Counted from the first letter of the stretch, positions 1 through 9,878 are shown. The stretch is DNA of 64,000 bases from Aquipseudomonas ullengensis (GCF_014174475.1 NZ_JACJUD010000003.1:372001-436000), one strand, 5' to 3'. Program-made: numbers and translations. The notes: generated by a model from the sequence alone, not told the origin.

Positions 1-219
1 GAAGAGCGCCTGCGCCGCGAAGCCGAATCCATGGCCCAGCGCATGCAGTTCCAGCACGCCGAGGTCTCGGCCATGCCGATGGCTGACGAAGCCGAAGGCG
101 AAGGTGATGTGGCCGTAGCTGCCGCGCCGGTGCGCGCCGAGCAGAAGATCGGTCGTAACGAACCGTGCCCGTGCGGCTCGGGGAAAAAATACAAGCACTG
201 CCACGGTCAGCTGAGCTGA
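1..219 (+). CDS. secA: SecA preprotein translocase ATPase, C-terminal fragment
   Basis: Reading frame open from the first base, so only the last 72 residues of the protein are present. The fragment ends in the SEC-C metal-binding motif ([12 protein letters not shown]), the zinc-binding tail by which SecA binds SecB and phospholipid; the preceding charged Ala/Glu-rich stretch is the usual flexible C-terminal linker. SecA is the cytoplasmic motor that drives preproteins through SecYEG. A strong intrinsic terminator follows directly, so it is not cotranscribed with argJ. The secA-argJ order is the one I recall from Pseudomonas. The motif alone also occurs in other SEC-C proteins; the linker, position at the C-terminus and neighbour make SecA the clear choice. 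Confidence 0.93.
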   Translation, partial: EERLRREAESMAQRMQFQHAEVSAMPMADEAEGEGDVAVAAAPVRAEQKIGRNEPCPCGSGKKYKHCHGQLS

Positions 220-245
220 TCCACGCCAGGCCTGCTATATAAAAC

Positions 246-282
246 AACGCCGCGACCGGCTTAGCCGCTCGCGGCGTTTTTC
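246..282 (+). terminator. Intrinsic terminator of secA
   Basis: Perfect 10-bp stem (AACGCCGCGA at 246-255 with TCGCGGCGTT at 269-278) followed by a run of T. It lies 27 bp after the secA stop. Confidence 0.85.
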
Positions 283-336
283 CACCTTTGCCGCGCCAGT
301 GCGCGGCTTTGTACTGCTGATGAAGGAGCGTCCCAC

Positions 337-1554
337 ATGGCCGTTGGTCTTGGTCCCTTGCCTGTCCTGCACCCGGTTCCCGGTTTCGAACTGGGCATCT
401 CTTCTGCCGGCATCAAGCGCCCGGGGCGCAAGGATGTGGTGGTGATGCGCTGCGCCGAAGGCTCACGCGTGGCCGGTGTGACCACCACCAATGCGTTCTG
501 CGCGGCGCCGGTCCTGGTGACCCGCGAACGCCTGCAGGGCGATGTGCGCTACCTGCTGACCAACACCGGTAATGCCAACGCCGGCACCGGCCCGGATGGC
601 CTGAGCAACGCCCGCCGCACCTGCGACGCCCTGGCTGCGCTGACCGGCGTACCCGCTGAAGCCGTGCTGCCATTCTCCACTGGGGTGATCGGCGAGCCGC
701 TGCCGGTGGCGAAGATCGAAGGTGCCCTGCAAGCCGCGCTGGATGATCTGTCCGAGAACCACTGGGCCGAAGCCGCCACCGGCATCATGACCACCGATAC
801 GCTGCCCAAGGGCGCCAGCCGTCAGTTCCAGCACGATGGCGTCACCGTCACCGTGACCGGCATCAGCAAGGGCGCCGGGATGATCCGGCCGAACATGGCG
901 ACCATGCTCGGCTACATCGCCACCGACGCCAAGGTCGCCCGCAGCGTGCTGCAGGACCTGGTGCGCGACGCGGCGAACAAGTCGTTCAACCGCATCACCA
1001 TCGATGGCGATACCTCGACCAACGACTGCTGCATGCTGATCGCCACCGGCCAGGCGGCGCTGCCGGAAATCAGCGAGGCCCGCGGCGAGCTGTTCGCCAA
1101 GCTCAAGCAGGCGGTGTTCGAGGTGTTCATGGAAGTGGCCCAGGCCATCGTCCGTGACGGCGAAGGCGCGACCAAGTTCGTCACCGTGCTGGTCAATGGC
1201 GGCGGCACCCATCAGGAGTGCCTGGACGTCGCCTATGCCGTGGCCCACTCGCCGCTGATCAAGACTGCGCTGTTCGCCTCTGACCCGAACTGGGGGCGCA
1301 TCCTCGCTGCCGTCGGCTATGCCGGCGTGCCGCAACTGGATGTGAGCAAGATCGACGTGTTTCTCGGCGAGGTGTGCATCGCCAGCCAGGGTGGGCGCGC
1401 GGCAACCTACACCGAGGAGCAGGGCGCTGCGGTGATGGCGCGCGAAGAGATTGGTATCCGCATCGAGCTGGGGCGCGGCACCTGCAGCGAAACCATCTGG
1501 ACCACCGACCTGTCCCATGAGTACGTAAGAATCAACGCGGAATACCGCAGCTGA
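337..1554 (+). CDS. argJ: Bifunctional glutamate N-acetyltransferase / ornithine acetyltransferase ArgJ
   Basis: Transfers the acetyl group from N-acetylornithine to glutamate, recycling it in arginine biosynthesis, and may also make N-acetylglutamate from acetyl-CoA. The 405-residue length is normal for the family. The autoproteolysis site is visible: KGAG at about 178-181 and NMATMLG, whose Thr189 is the expected nucleophile and new N-terminus of the beta chain. The C-terminal block with SDPNWGRI is also typical. The start is supported by a strong Shine-Dalgarno (AAGGAG) about 9 bp upstream. It stands alone between the secA terminator and a long hairpin repeat. Whether it is bifunctional or only recycles acetyl groups cannot be read from the sequence. 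Confidence 0.96.
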   Translation: MAVGLGPLPVLHPVPGFELGISSAGIKRPGRKDVVVMRCAEGSRVAGVTTTNAFCAAPVLVTRERLQGDVRYLLTNTGNANAGTGPDGLSNARRTCDALAALTGVPAEAVLPFSTGVIGEPLPVAKIEGALQAALDDLSENHWAEAATGIMTTDTLPKGASRQFQHDGVTVTVTGISKGAGMIRPNMATMLGYIATDAKVARSVLQDLVRDAANKSFNRITIDGDTSTNDCCMLIATGQAALPEISEARGELFAKLKQAVFEVFMEVAQAIVRDGEGATKFVTVLVNGGGTHQECLDVAYAVAHSPLIKTALFASDPNWGRILAAVGYAGVPQLDVSKIDVFLGEVCIASQGGRAATYTEEQGAAVMAREEIGIRIELGRGTCSETIWTTDLSHEYVRINAEYRS

Positions 1555-1556
1555 TC

Positions 1557-1700
1557 TTAAACCTGCTCGCGATCTGCTGCGCTTCGGCTAAACGATGTTG
1601 AAAGCGGCCTCGGAATGCTCATTTACAACCGTAAACTCCGCTTCCTCGGCCACTTTCGCCACCGTTTATCTCTAGCTCGCGAGATCGTGAACAGGTTTAA
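1557..1700. repeat. Long palindromic intergenic repeat, copy 1 (about 144 bp)
   Basis: Almost the whole stretch folds on itself. The outer ends TTAAACCTG / CAGGTTTAA pair, then CTCGCGATCT with AGATCGTGA-type sequence, then TAAACGATGTTGAAAG with CTTTCGCCACCGTTTA, then GCGGCCTCGGAA with TTCCTCGGCCAC. The tip is CTCATTTAC-AACC-GTAAACTCC. A second element with the same tip and different but still complementary arms lies at about 18624-18812. It begins 3 bp after the argJ stop and may act as an mRNA 3' structure. I do not know a name for this family. Confidence 0.7.
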
Positions 1701-1722
1701 CCGTACCGCCGGCTGCACCCGC

Positions 1723-1758
1723 ATTCCCGATATTCATGGACCCATGAATATCGGGAAT
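1723..1758. promoter_or_regulatory. Perfect 17-bp inverted repeat between argJ and the GST gene
   Basis: ATTCCCGATATTCATGG (1723-1739) and its exact complement CCATGAATATCGGGAAT (1742-1758) are separated by only two bases. It is not followed by a T run on either strand, so it is a poor intrinsic terminator. It lies about 60 bp before the GST start. It could be an operator, an mRNA stem or a small repeat. Confidence 0.5.
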
Positions 1759-1820
1759 TTGCTATCTGCGGGGGCCGCTTTTAAGGTCGAGTGAAACCCC
1801 ACTGCACCTGGAGAGCGCGT

Positions 1821-2459
1821 ATGTCCCTGACCCTGGTAATCGGTAACAAGAATTTCTCGTCCTGGTCGCTACGGGCCTGGCTGACTATCGAGCTGACGGG
1901 CGCCGCCTACGACGAGGTGCTGGTTTCGCTGTACGGGCCAGAGAGCCGGCGCCAGTTGCTGCTACATTCACCCACCGGCAAAGTGCCGGTGCTCAAGTGC
2001 GAAGACGGCGTGATCTGGGATTCCCTGGCCATCGCCGAGTACCTGGCCGAGCGCTTTCCCGAGGCCCATCTGTGGCCACTTGGCCAGACGGCGCGAGCCT
2101 TTGCCCGCTCGATCTGCGCGGAAATGCACAGCGGTTTCGTGCCCCTGCGCAGCCACCTGCCGATGAACCTGCGCCGTAACCAGCCGCTGAGCCAGGTGCC
2201 CGCAGAGGCGCAAGCCGATATCGAGCGGATCTGCGCATTGTGGCAGGAGGCGCGCAAGCGCTTCGGCCAGGACGGGCCTTACCTGTTCGGTCACGTCAGC
2301 ATCGCCGATGCCTTCTTCGCTCCGGTGGCGGCGCGGCTGCGCAGCTATCAGGTGGCGTTGCCGGCCGAGGCCGAGGCGTATGTGAACACCATCTATCAAT
2401 GGCCGGCGTTCCAGCGGTGGTACCGCGCCGGCCTGCAGGAAACGGAGAGCAATGCATGA
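1821..2459 (+). CDS. Glutathione S-transferase family protein
   Basis: A 212-residue soluble protein with the two-part GST layout: an N-terminal thioredoxin-like half beginning VIGNKNFSSWSLRAWL, with the cis-Pro region TGKVPVLKCEDGVIWDSLAIAEYL that binds glutathione (the DS pair binds the gamma-glutamyl group), and an all-helical C-terminal half from about residue 85. I chose the ATG at 1821 because of the upstream GGAG and because the family begins at this point; an in-frame ATG at 1791 would add an unrelated basic stretch. Its stop overlaps the start of the next gene (ATGA), so the two are translationally coupled. The electrophile substrate is unknown. Confidence 0.88.
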   Translation: MSLTLVIGNKNFSSWSLRAWLTIELTGAAYDEVLVSLYGPESRRQLLLHSPTGKVPVLKCEDGVIWDSLAIAEYLAERFPEAHLWPLGQTARAFARSICAEMHSGFVPLRSHLPMNLRRNQPLSQVPAEAQADIERICALWQEARKRFGQDGPYLFGHVSIADAFFAPVAARLRSYQVALPAEAEAYVNTIYQWPAFQRWYRAGLQETESNA

Positions 2460-3406
2460 AGCGAGTGCACGTGGCAGCTGCGGTGATCCGCGGCGCCGAC
2501 GGACGGGTGCTGATCGCCAAGCGCGCGGATAGCCAGCACCAGGGCGGTCTCTGGGAGTTTCCCGGCGGCAAGGTGGAAGAGGGCGAGGCGGTGTCGGCTG
2601 CACTGGCCCGCGAGCTCGAAGAGGAGCTGGGCATCCGTGTCAGCGCCGCCCGGCCGCTGATCAAAGTGCAGCACGATTACCCGGACAAACAGGTTCTGCT
2701 GGATGTCTGGGAGGTCTCAGGCTTCACTGGTGAACCCCATGGCGTCGAAGGCCAGCTGCTGGCCTGGGCCACGCCGCGCGAGCTGGAAGACTACGAGTTC
2801 CCGGCGGCCAACCAGCCGATCGTTGCGGCGGCGCGCTTGCCGGATCGCTACCTGATTACCCCGGATGAGCTGGAGCCCGGTGAACTGCTGCGCGGCGTAC
2901 GTGCGGCGTTGGCCAGCGGTATCCGGCTGATCCAGCTGCGCGCACCGAACATGTTCGATGCCCAGTACCGCGACCTGGCGGTGGATATCCAGGGTCTGTG
3001 CGCCGGCAAGGCGCAGCTGATGCTCAAGGGGCCGTTGGAGTGGCTGGGCGATTTCCCCGCCGCCGGTTGGCACCTGACGGCCGAGCAACTGCGCAAGTAC
3101 GCCGACCAGGGCCGGCCATTCCCCGGTCAGCGCTGGCTGGCGGCCTCCTGTCACGGTCCTGAGGAGTTGGCCCTGGCCACGCGCATGGGTGTGGATTTCG
3201 TCACGCTGTCACCGGTCCAGGCCACCCAGACCCATCCCGACGCTCAGCCGCTGGGCTGGGAGGCGGCGCGTGAGCTGCTGCAAGGCCTCAACAAGCCGGC
3301 TTACCTGCTCGGCGGCTTGGGGGCGGTTGACCTCGAACAGGCCTGGCAGTGCGGCGCCCAAGGCGTTGCGGGTATTCGCGCGTTCTGGCCCGAACAGCCG
3401 CTGTAG
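2456..3406 (+). CDS. Nudix hydrolase (MutT type) fused to a thiamine-phosphate-synthase-like domain
   Basis: A two-domain protein of 316 residues. Residues 1 to about 130 are a Nudix domain whose box fits the G-x5-E-x7-REUxEExGU pattern exactly (starting GGKVEEGE, then RELEEELGI). Together with the N-terminal KRVHVAAAVI this is the MutT 8-oxo-dGTP pyrophosphatase pattern. From about residue 140 (RYLITPDEL) to the end is a ThiE/TenI-type TIM barrel with IQLRAP, TLSPVQAT and a C-terminal GGLGAVDLEQAWQCGAQGVAGI phosphate-binding region. This fusion is common in Pseudomonas. The barrel lacks some canonical ThiE residues, so thiamine synthesis is unproven; a house-cleaning role is at least as likely. 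It starts inside the GST stop and converges on the adenosyltransferase gene 21 bp away. Confidence 0.9.
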   Translation: MKRVHVAAAVIRGADGRVLIAKRADSQHQGGLWEFPGGKVEEGEAVSAALARELEEELGIRVSAARPLIKVQHDYPDKQVLLDVWEVSGFTGEPHGVEGQLLAWATPRELEDYEFPAANQPIVAAARLPDRYLITPDELEPGELLRGVRAALASGIRLIQLRAPNMFDAQYRDLAVDIQGLCAGKAQLMLKGPLEWLGDFPAAGWHLTAEQLRKYADQGRPFPGQRWLAASCHGPEELALATRMGVDFVTLSPVQATQTHPDAQPLGWEAARELLQGLNKPAYLLGGLGAVDLEQAWQCGAQGVAGIRAFWPEQPL

Positions 3407-3427
3407 GCGTTTGTTCCTGCTGCCGTG

Positions 3428-4003
3428 CTACGGCTTCTGCGCTGCCTGCCACAGCACTTCGTCGATGTGCTGGCGGCGGGCGATCAGGCGGGCGGCGACG
3501 AACAGCAGGTCGGACAGGCGATTGACGTAGGCCATGCCTTCCGCCCGCAGTGGCTCCAGCGCGTTGAGCTGCTGGCAGCGGCGTTCGGCGGTGCGTGCAT
3601 GGCTACGGCAGACATGGGCCTGGGCGATCAGCCGTGAGCCGCCGGGCAGGATGAAGTTCTCCAGCGGGCCGAGTTCCTCGTTCCAGCGGTCGATGGCCGC
3701 TTCCAGACGTTCCACTTCGCTAGCCTGCAAGGCCTGGTAGTCGGGCATCGCCAGTTCGCCGCCGAGGTCGAACAGGCGGTGCTGGCAAGGCGTGAGCACG
3801 TCGATCAGCTCGCGCAGGCCGGGCCACTGGCCTGCCTGTTCGGCGAGGTCCGCCAGCAGCAAGCCGAGCTGGCTGTTGAGGGTGTCCAGCTCACCCATGG
3901 CTTCCACGCGCGGGTGGTCCTTGGCTACGCGGCGGCCGTCGGCGAGGCCGGTTTCGCCGCGGTCGCCGGTCTTCGTGTAGATCTTGCTCAGTCGATAACC
4001 CAT
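3428..4003 (-). CDS. PduO-type ATP:cob(I)alamin adenosyltransferase
   Basis: A 191-residue protein starting MGYRLSKIYTKTGDRGETGL, the ATP-binding N-terminal signature of the PduO family. It continues with an all-helical body containing LDTLNSQLGLL, ENFILPGGS and the C-terminal block containing RAEGMAYVNRLSDLLFVAAR. The enzyme makes adenosylcobalamin from reduced cobalamin and ATP. It is the last gene of the leftward cluster: only one base separates it from the sensor kinase stop, suggesting co-transcription, although no functional link between the two is obvious. It is distinct from the CobA/BtuR type. Confidence 0.92.
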   Translation of the reverse strand: MGYRLSKIYTKTGDRGETGLADGRRVAKDHPRVEAMGELDTLNSQLGLLLADLAEQAGQWPGLRELIDVLTPCQHRLFDLGGELAMPDYQALQASEVERLEAAIDRWNEELGPLENFILPGGSRLIAQAHVCRSHARTAERRCQQLNALEPLRAEGMAYVNRLSDLLFVAARLIARRQHIDEVLWQAAQKP

Positions 4004-4004
4004 G

Positions 4005-6020
4005 TCAGTGGCTCGCAGGTTCGGTGGTGGCGCTCAGTGGCAGGCGCAGGGTGAAGCAGGTGCCCAGCCCTGGCGTGGAGTGCACCTCCATCTGCCCCTT
4101 GTGGTTGTTGGTGATGATGAAATACGACACAGACAGCCCCAGGCCGGTGCCCTGGCCGACTTCCTTGGTGGTGAAGAACGGCTCGAAGATGCGCTTGCGC
4201 ACGGACTCGGGCATGCCGATGCCGTTGTCTTCCACCTGGATTTCCGCCCACGGTGGGTTGAGCCGGGTGCGCAGCACGATACGCCCGGGCTCGCCCTCGT
4301 CGTCGCGCTGGTGAATGGCCTGGGCGGCGTTCTTCAGCAGGTTGAGCAATACCTGCTCCAGCTCGTTGGATGTGGCGGGCACCGGCTCGAGCTGGCTGTC
4401 GAACTCGCGCTGGATGATCAGCGCCTTGAAGTCGAAGCTGTCGGTCAGGTCGAAGTCGTTGCCGGCGATTTCCAGTGCCTGGTCGATCAGCGCTGGCAGT
4501 CGGCAGAGGGTCATCTGCCGGTTGCTGCGGCGGCTGAAACTGAGCATGTGGCTGACGATCTTCGCCGCCCGCGAACCGGCCTGCTGGATGCCGTCGAGCA
4601 ACTGGGGGATTTCCCGGGCGCTGAGGTAGGCGCTGACATCGTCGAGGGCGATGCCGACTTCGATGGCCTGGTCCTGGTTTTTCGCCAGGTCCGGCGACAG
4701 GCGCCGGCGGATGTTCTGCACGTTGTGCAGGATGGCGCCCAGCGGGTTGTTGATCTCGTGGGCCATGCCGGCGGCCAGGCCGCCTACCGACAGCATCTTC
4801 TCCGACTGGACCATCATGTCTTCCAGCGACAGGCGCTGGGTGATGTCGTCGATGCGGATCACCACGCCACGGCCGCCGGCGCCGGTTAGCGGGTAGAAGG
4901 TCAGCTCGTAGTGGTGCGGCTCGTCGTGGCGGTTCCAGGTGACCCGCTCGATCTTCTCGACCCGGTGCTGTTCGGCGGTGCGCTTGAGCTGCACGAGGAA
5001 CGGCTTGAGCGGCGGGAAGGCGAGGAACACCGGCTGGTTCAGCGCTTCGTTCAGGTGGGTGCCGGAAAGCGCACTGGCCTCCTGGTTCCACTGGGTGACG
5101 TAGAGCTGTTCGTCGAGGGCGATCAGCGCCGAAGGCATGGAGTCGATGATGCTGTTGAGGTAGTTCTGGAAGCCGGTGAGCTTCTTCTCGATCTTGCTGC
5201 GCACCTGCACTTCCAGCTCCAGCTTGCGGTTGGAGTGGCGGGTTTCCTCGGCCAGGCTGTGGGCCTGGGCGAAGGCGCTTTCGGCGTCGTCGCGCGCGCG
5301 CTTGAGCAGTTGCTCGCGGGTTTCCATGCGCCCGAGCATGGTGTTGAAGGCGTCGGCCAGGTTGCCGATTTCGTCCTGGTTGCCGCGTGCGGCGCGCAGG
5401 GCGTAGTTTTCCTCGCGGGTGACCTGGCGCGAGAGCTCTTCCAGGCGGCGGATCGGGCGGGTGATCAGGCGGCGGATCTGTCGGGCGATCAGGGTCCAGA
5501 GCAGCACGCTGATCACCAGGATCACCCCGCTGGCGGTCAGGGTGCTGGTGTAGAACACCCCCGGCAACTCGCTGGAAACCACCAGCAGCAGGTACGCCGA
5601 GGGTTTCTTGCCGGCCTGCTTCAGCTCGATCACCTGGGTGTTGCGAAATTCGCCCTGGCGCCAGCTTTCCAGGCGGTCGCTGCGCAGCGGCAGTTGCAGC
5701 GGTTCACCGAGTTGCAACTCGGCCAGGCGTACGCCATCACTGTTGTACAGCGCGGCGGCGCGCAGCGGTGCATAGCTATCCAGTTGCTGCAACAGGGCCT
5801 GGGCTGCCTGGGGCGAGGCGAGGGCGTGGCGGCTGAGCTCCGGGGTGGCGATCAGCCGGCCGAGGGTCAGCAGGGCCTGCGGCGCGACGCTTTCCTGGGA
5901 GATCCAGTAGGCGGCGCTGATAAAGGCCAGGTTGGCCACCAGCAACACGGTCGCCAGCAGTACCAGCAGCGCGGCGAGCAGTTTGCGGCCGACCGGCAGG
6001 TTGTCGAGGCGCTGGCGCAT
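4005..6020 (-). CDS. Membrane sensor histidine kinase (HAMP-PAS-HisKA-HATPase)
   Basis: 671 residues if started at the ATG at 6020 (MRQRLDNLPVGRK); a longer frame to 6134 would overlap the reductase gene and lacks family character. TM1 is at about 12-35, a periplasmic sensor region at about 36-160, TM2 at about 162-180, HAMP to about 235, a coiled linker, and a PAS domain at about 285-395. The phosphoacceptor is His421 in GMAHEINNPLG, with an N box NLLKNAAQAI, G1 DNGIGM and G2 GTGLGLSVSYF. By position it corresponds to PAO1 PA4398, which I recall as affecting swarming and biofilm. Its likely partner is the response regulator two genes upstream. There is no good Shine-Dalgarno for this start, so the N-terminus is the uncertain part. 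Confidence 0.88.
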   Translation of the reverse strand: MRQRLDNLPVGRKLLAALLVLLATVLLVANLAFISAAYWISQESVAPQALLTLGRLIATPELSRHALASPQAAQALLQQLDSYAPLRAAALYNSDGVRLAELQLGEPLQLPLRSDRLESWRQGEFRNTQVIELKQAGKKPSAYLLLVVSSELPGVFYTSTLTASGVILVISVLLWTLIARQIRRLITRPIRRLEELSRQVTREENYALRAARGNQDEIGNLADAFNTMLGRMETREQLLKRARDDAESAFAQAHSLAEETRHSNRKLELEVQVRSKIEKKLTGFQNYLNSIIDSMPSALIALDEQLYVTQWNQEASALSGTHLNEALNQPVFLAFPPLKPFLVQLKRTAEQHRVEKIERVTWNRHDEPHHYELTFYPLTGAGGRGVVIRIDDITQRLSLEDMMVQSEKMLSVGGLAAGMAHEINNPLGAILHNVQNIRRRLSPDLAKNQDQAIEVGIALDDVSAYLSAREIPQLLDGIQQAGSRAAKIVSHMLSFSRRSNRQMTLCRLPALIDQALEIAGNDFDLTDSFDFKALIIQREFDSQLEPVPATSNELEQVLLNLLKNAAQAIHQRDDEGEPGRIVLRTRLNPPWAEIQVEDNGIGMPESVRKRIFEPFFTTKEVGQGTGLGLSVSYFIITNNHKGQMEVHSTPGLGTCFTLRLPLSATTEPASH

Positions 6021-6075
6021 TCGGGTCAAGGGCGCAGGTTTCCGCGGTTCTGGGAGGGACGAGGGTAGCGCGGGC

Positions 6076-7949
<1,874 letters not shown>

Positions 7950-8011
7950 TATTGAGTGTGCTCGCTGGCAGGAAGCAGTATGACCGCCGGTACTTGGCCG
8001 AACGGCATGTC

Positions 8012-8280
8012 TTAGGGTCTGTTGCCGTTTCGGCGCACGCCGCGTTGCTGGGCAAAATCGCGCCGGGCTAGGCGCGGGACGCAGGGAATGGTGATCCCTT
8101 GCCAAGTCCCGCAACGCCGCATGGCGCGATTTTGCACGCAACCCGAAGGGACGGGCCAGTTTTTGCGCGGAACGTCGTTCCTCGACGGCTTATTTGGACG
8201 ACCAAACTTCGCGTCTCGCGCCTAGCTCCGCGCAAAAACAGGCTCCGTCGCGGTTGTGCCGAAACGGCAACAGACCCTAA
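8012..8280. mobile_element. MITE-like element, 269 bp, 26-bp terminal inverted repeats
   Basis: The terminal repeats begin TTAGGGTCTGTTGCCG and match over 26 bp with one mismatch (8012-8037 against 8255-8280). Flanking or terminal TTA/TAA fits a TA-type target duplication as in the IS5 superfamily, an inference only. Inside are two further stem-loops: one with GTTGCTGGGCAAAATCGCGCC at 8044-8064 pairing with 8123-8142 and a nested stem around 8071-8115, and one with GTTTTTGCGCGGA at 8159-8171 pairing with 8227-8239. There is no credible coding sequence and no transposase. It fills most of the 420-bp gap between the response regulator and yajQ. Confidence 0.75.
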
Positions 8281-8292
8281 GGTGGGTATAAT
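8264..8292 (+). promoter_or_regulatory. Candidate yajQ promoter reaching into the MITE end
   Basis: A consensus -10 hexamer TATAAT is at 8287-8292, just outside the element. With a 17-bp spacer the -35 position (8264-8269, ACGGCA) falls inside the element's right terminal repeat and is a poor match. The yajQ ATG is 77 bp downstream. Confidence 0.45.
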
Positions 8293-8369
8293 GATCGCGC
8301 CATTTCTACCGTCAAGCCAGGCGCATACAGTCCGTGATGCTGATCGCGCCGTCTATCTGGAGTCATTCC

Positions 8370-8849
8370 ATGCCTACGTTCGACGTGGTGTCCGAACTGG
8401 ATAAGCACGAACTCACCAACGCCGTGGACAACGCCGTGAAGGATCTGGAGCGTCGCTTCGACCTGCGTGGCAAGTGCAGTTTCGAGAGTAAGGACAAGAC
8501 CGTCACCCTGACGGCCGAAGCCGACTTCATGCTGGAGCAGATGCTGGAAATCCTGCGCGCGGCCCTGATCAAGCGCAAGATCGATGCCCAGTGCATGGAG
8601 ACCAAAGACCCCTTTGCCTCCGGCAAGGTAATCAAGCAGGAAGTCACCTTCCGCGAGGGCATCGACAAGGATCTGGCGAAGAAGATCGTCGCCCTGGTCA
8701 AGGATGCCAAGCTCAAGGTACAGGCCGCCATCCAGGGTGAGCAGGTACGCATCACCGGCAAGAAGCGTGATGACCTGCAGGAAGCCATTGCCCTGCTGCG
8801 TGGCAAGGACCTGGGTATGCCGCTGCAGTACAACAATTTCCGCGACTGA
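8370..8849 (+). CDS. yajQ: YajQ family nucleotide-binding protein
   Basis: 159 residues, normal for YajQ. It starts [20 protein letters not shown], the family's signature N-terminus, and ends with the typical [20 protein letters not shown] and [11 protein letters not shown]. The fold is two ferredoxin-like halves. Members in Xanthomonas and Pseudomonas bind cyclic di-GMP and act as effectors; older reports describe nucleic-acid or phage-transcription roles. The ATG at 8370 has CTGGAG upstream; an in-frame ATG at 8334 would add 12 residues not found in the family. It is monocistronic, bracketed by a MITE on the left and a short palindromic relative on the right. Confidence 0.95.
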   Translation: MPTFDVVSELDKHELTNAVDNAVKDLERRFDLRGKCSFESKDKTVTLTAEADFMLEQMLEILRAALIKRKIDAQCMETKDPFASGKVIKQEVTFREGIDKDLAKKIVALVKDAKLKVQAAIQGEQVRITGKKRDDLQEAIALLRGKDLGMPLQYNNFRD

Positions 8850-8872
8850 TGCACGTCGTGCGGGCGAGTTGA

Positions 8873-8890
8873 GGAACCCAGCGGGTTTTT
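8873..8890 (+). terminator. Weak intrinsic terminator after yajQ
   Basis: A short stem AACCC-AGC-GGGTT is followed by TTT. It is in the right place but has only a 5-bp stem. Confidence 0.5.
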
Positions 8891-8901
8891 CTCCGTCGTA
8901 C

Positions 8902-8958
8902 TAAGGGTCTGTTTCCGCTTCATTCACGGCCGTGAAGGAAGTGGGAGCAGGCCCTTTA
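8902..8958. repeat. Short palindromic element with MITE-like ends (57 bp)
   Basis: It begins TAAGGGTCTGTTTCCGCTTC and ends with the imperfect complement GGAAGTGGGAGCAGGCCCTTTA, around a near-perfect central palindrome (CTTCATTCACGG / CCGTGAAGGAAG, 11 of 12). The outer AAGGGTCTGTT resembles the terminal repeat of the element at 8012-8280. It lies between yajQ and the MscS gene. Confidence 0.55.
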
Positions 8959-9026
8959 TGCATCCATCATTTTCGCCATGGCTTGCCATGGCGTTTTTGT
9001 TTCCAGCGCGAAAAAGGAGAGCAGGC

Positions 9027-9878
9027 ATGGACCTGACGCAAATCGATCTCGATCATCTGATGAAAGCCTCCGAGGCCTGGTTCCCGGTTGTCGTGGCCTA
9101 TGGCAGTCGGCTGGTGCTGGCCGTGTTCACCCTGCTGATCGGCTGGTGGCTGATCAATCGGCTGACCGCGCGGGTGGGCGGCCTGCTCGCTACCCGGCAC
9201 AGCGACAAGACCTTGCAGGGCTTTATCGAGAACCTGGCCAACGTGGTGCTGAAAATCCTCCTGGCGGTCAGCGTGGCGTCGATGGTGGGGGTCGAGACCA
9301 CCTCGTTCATCGCGGCCATCGGCGCCGCCGGCCTGGCCATCGGCCTGGCCCTGCAGGGCAGCCTGGCGAACTTCGCCGGGGGTGTGCTGATCCTGCTGTT
9401 CCGCCCGTTCCGCGTCGGCGACTGGATCGAGGCGCAGGGCGTCAGCGGCACGGTCGATAGCATCCAGATCTTCCATACCGTGCTGCGCACCGGCGACAAC
9501 AAGACGGTGATCGTGCCTAACGGCGCGCTGTCCAACGGCACCATCACCAATACCTCGCGCCAGGCCACGCGCAAGGTGGTGTTCGATGTGGCGGTGGACA
9601 GCGATGCCGATCTGCAGCGTGCCCGTGTGGTGCTGCTGCGCCTGGCGGACGATTCGCGGGTGCTGCCCGAGCCGGCACCCGAGGTGGTGGTGGCGACCCT
9701 GGGCGAAAGCTCGATCACCCTGTCGCTGCGCCTGTGGACCAGCAATGCCGACTACTGGGCGGTGACCTTCATGCTCAACGAACATGTGCGCGAGCGCCTG
9801 CGCGAGGCCAAGATCGAGCTGCCGCTGGCGCAGCGGCTGGTGCGCATGGTCAGTGTCGCAGACAAGGCCGGCGCTTAA
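9027..9878 (+). CDS. Small-conductance mechanosensitive channel, MscS family
   Basis: 283 residues, the size of the compact E. coli MscS type. Three N-terminal TM segments occupy about 20-125. The pore-lining TM3 contains the glycine/alanine-rich AIGAAGLAIGLALQGSLANFAGGVLIL, matching the MscS gate helix. The beta domain follows with FRPFRVGDWIEAQGVSGTV, then the alpha/beta C-terminal cage. It releases osmolytes on hypo-osmotic shock. The start at 9027 has a strong AAGGAGA 8 bp upstream. Its stop codon overlaps the convergent ampG stop by two bases, so the two 3' ends share no intergenic space. Confidence 0.93.
   Translation: MDLTQIDLDHLMKASEAWFPVVVAYGSRLVLAVFTLLIGWWLINRLTARVGGLLATRHSDKTLQGFIENLANVVLKILLAVSVASMVGVETTSFIAAIGAAGLAIGLALQGSLANFAGGVLILLFRPFRVGDWIEAQGVSGTVDSIQIFHTVLRTGDNKTVIVPNGALSNGTITNTSRQATRKVVFDVAVDSDADLQRARVVLLRLADDSRVLPEPAPEVVVATLGESSITLSLRLWTSNADYWAVTFMLNEHVRERLREAKIELPLAQRLVRMVSVADKAGA

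Noticed and set aside
1723..1758. 17-bp palindrome read as the argJ terminator
   Set aside because: No T run on either side and low GC in the stem; kept as a structure of unknown role.
7950..8141. N-terminal extension of the response regulator into the repeat element
   Set aside because: The receiver domain begins normally at 7949 and the extra residues are encoded by repeat sequence.
8022..8404. Short open frames within the MITE
   Set aside because: They run across the inverted-repeat arms and into yajQ in the wrong frame; no start signals.
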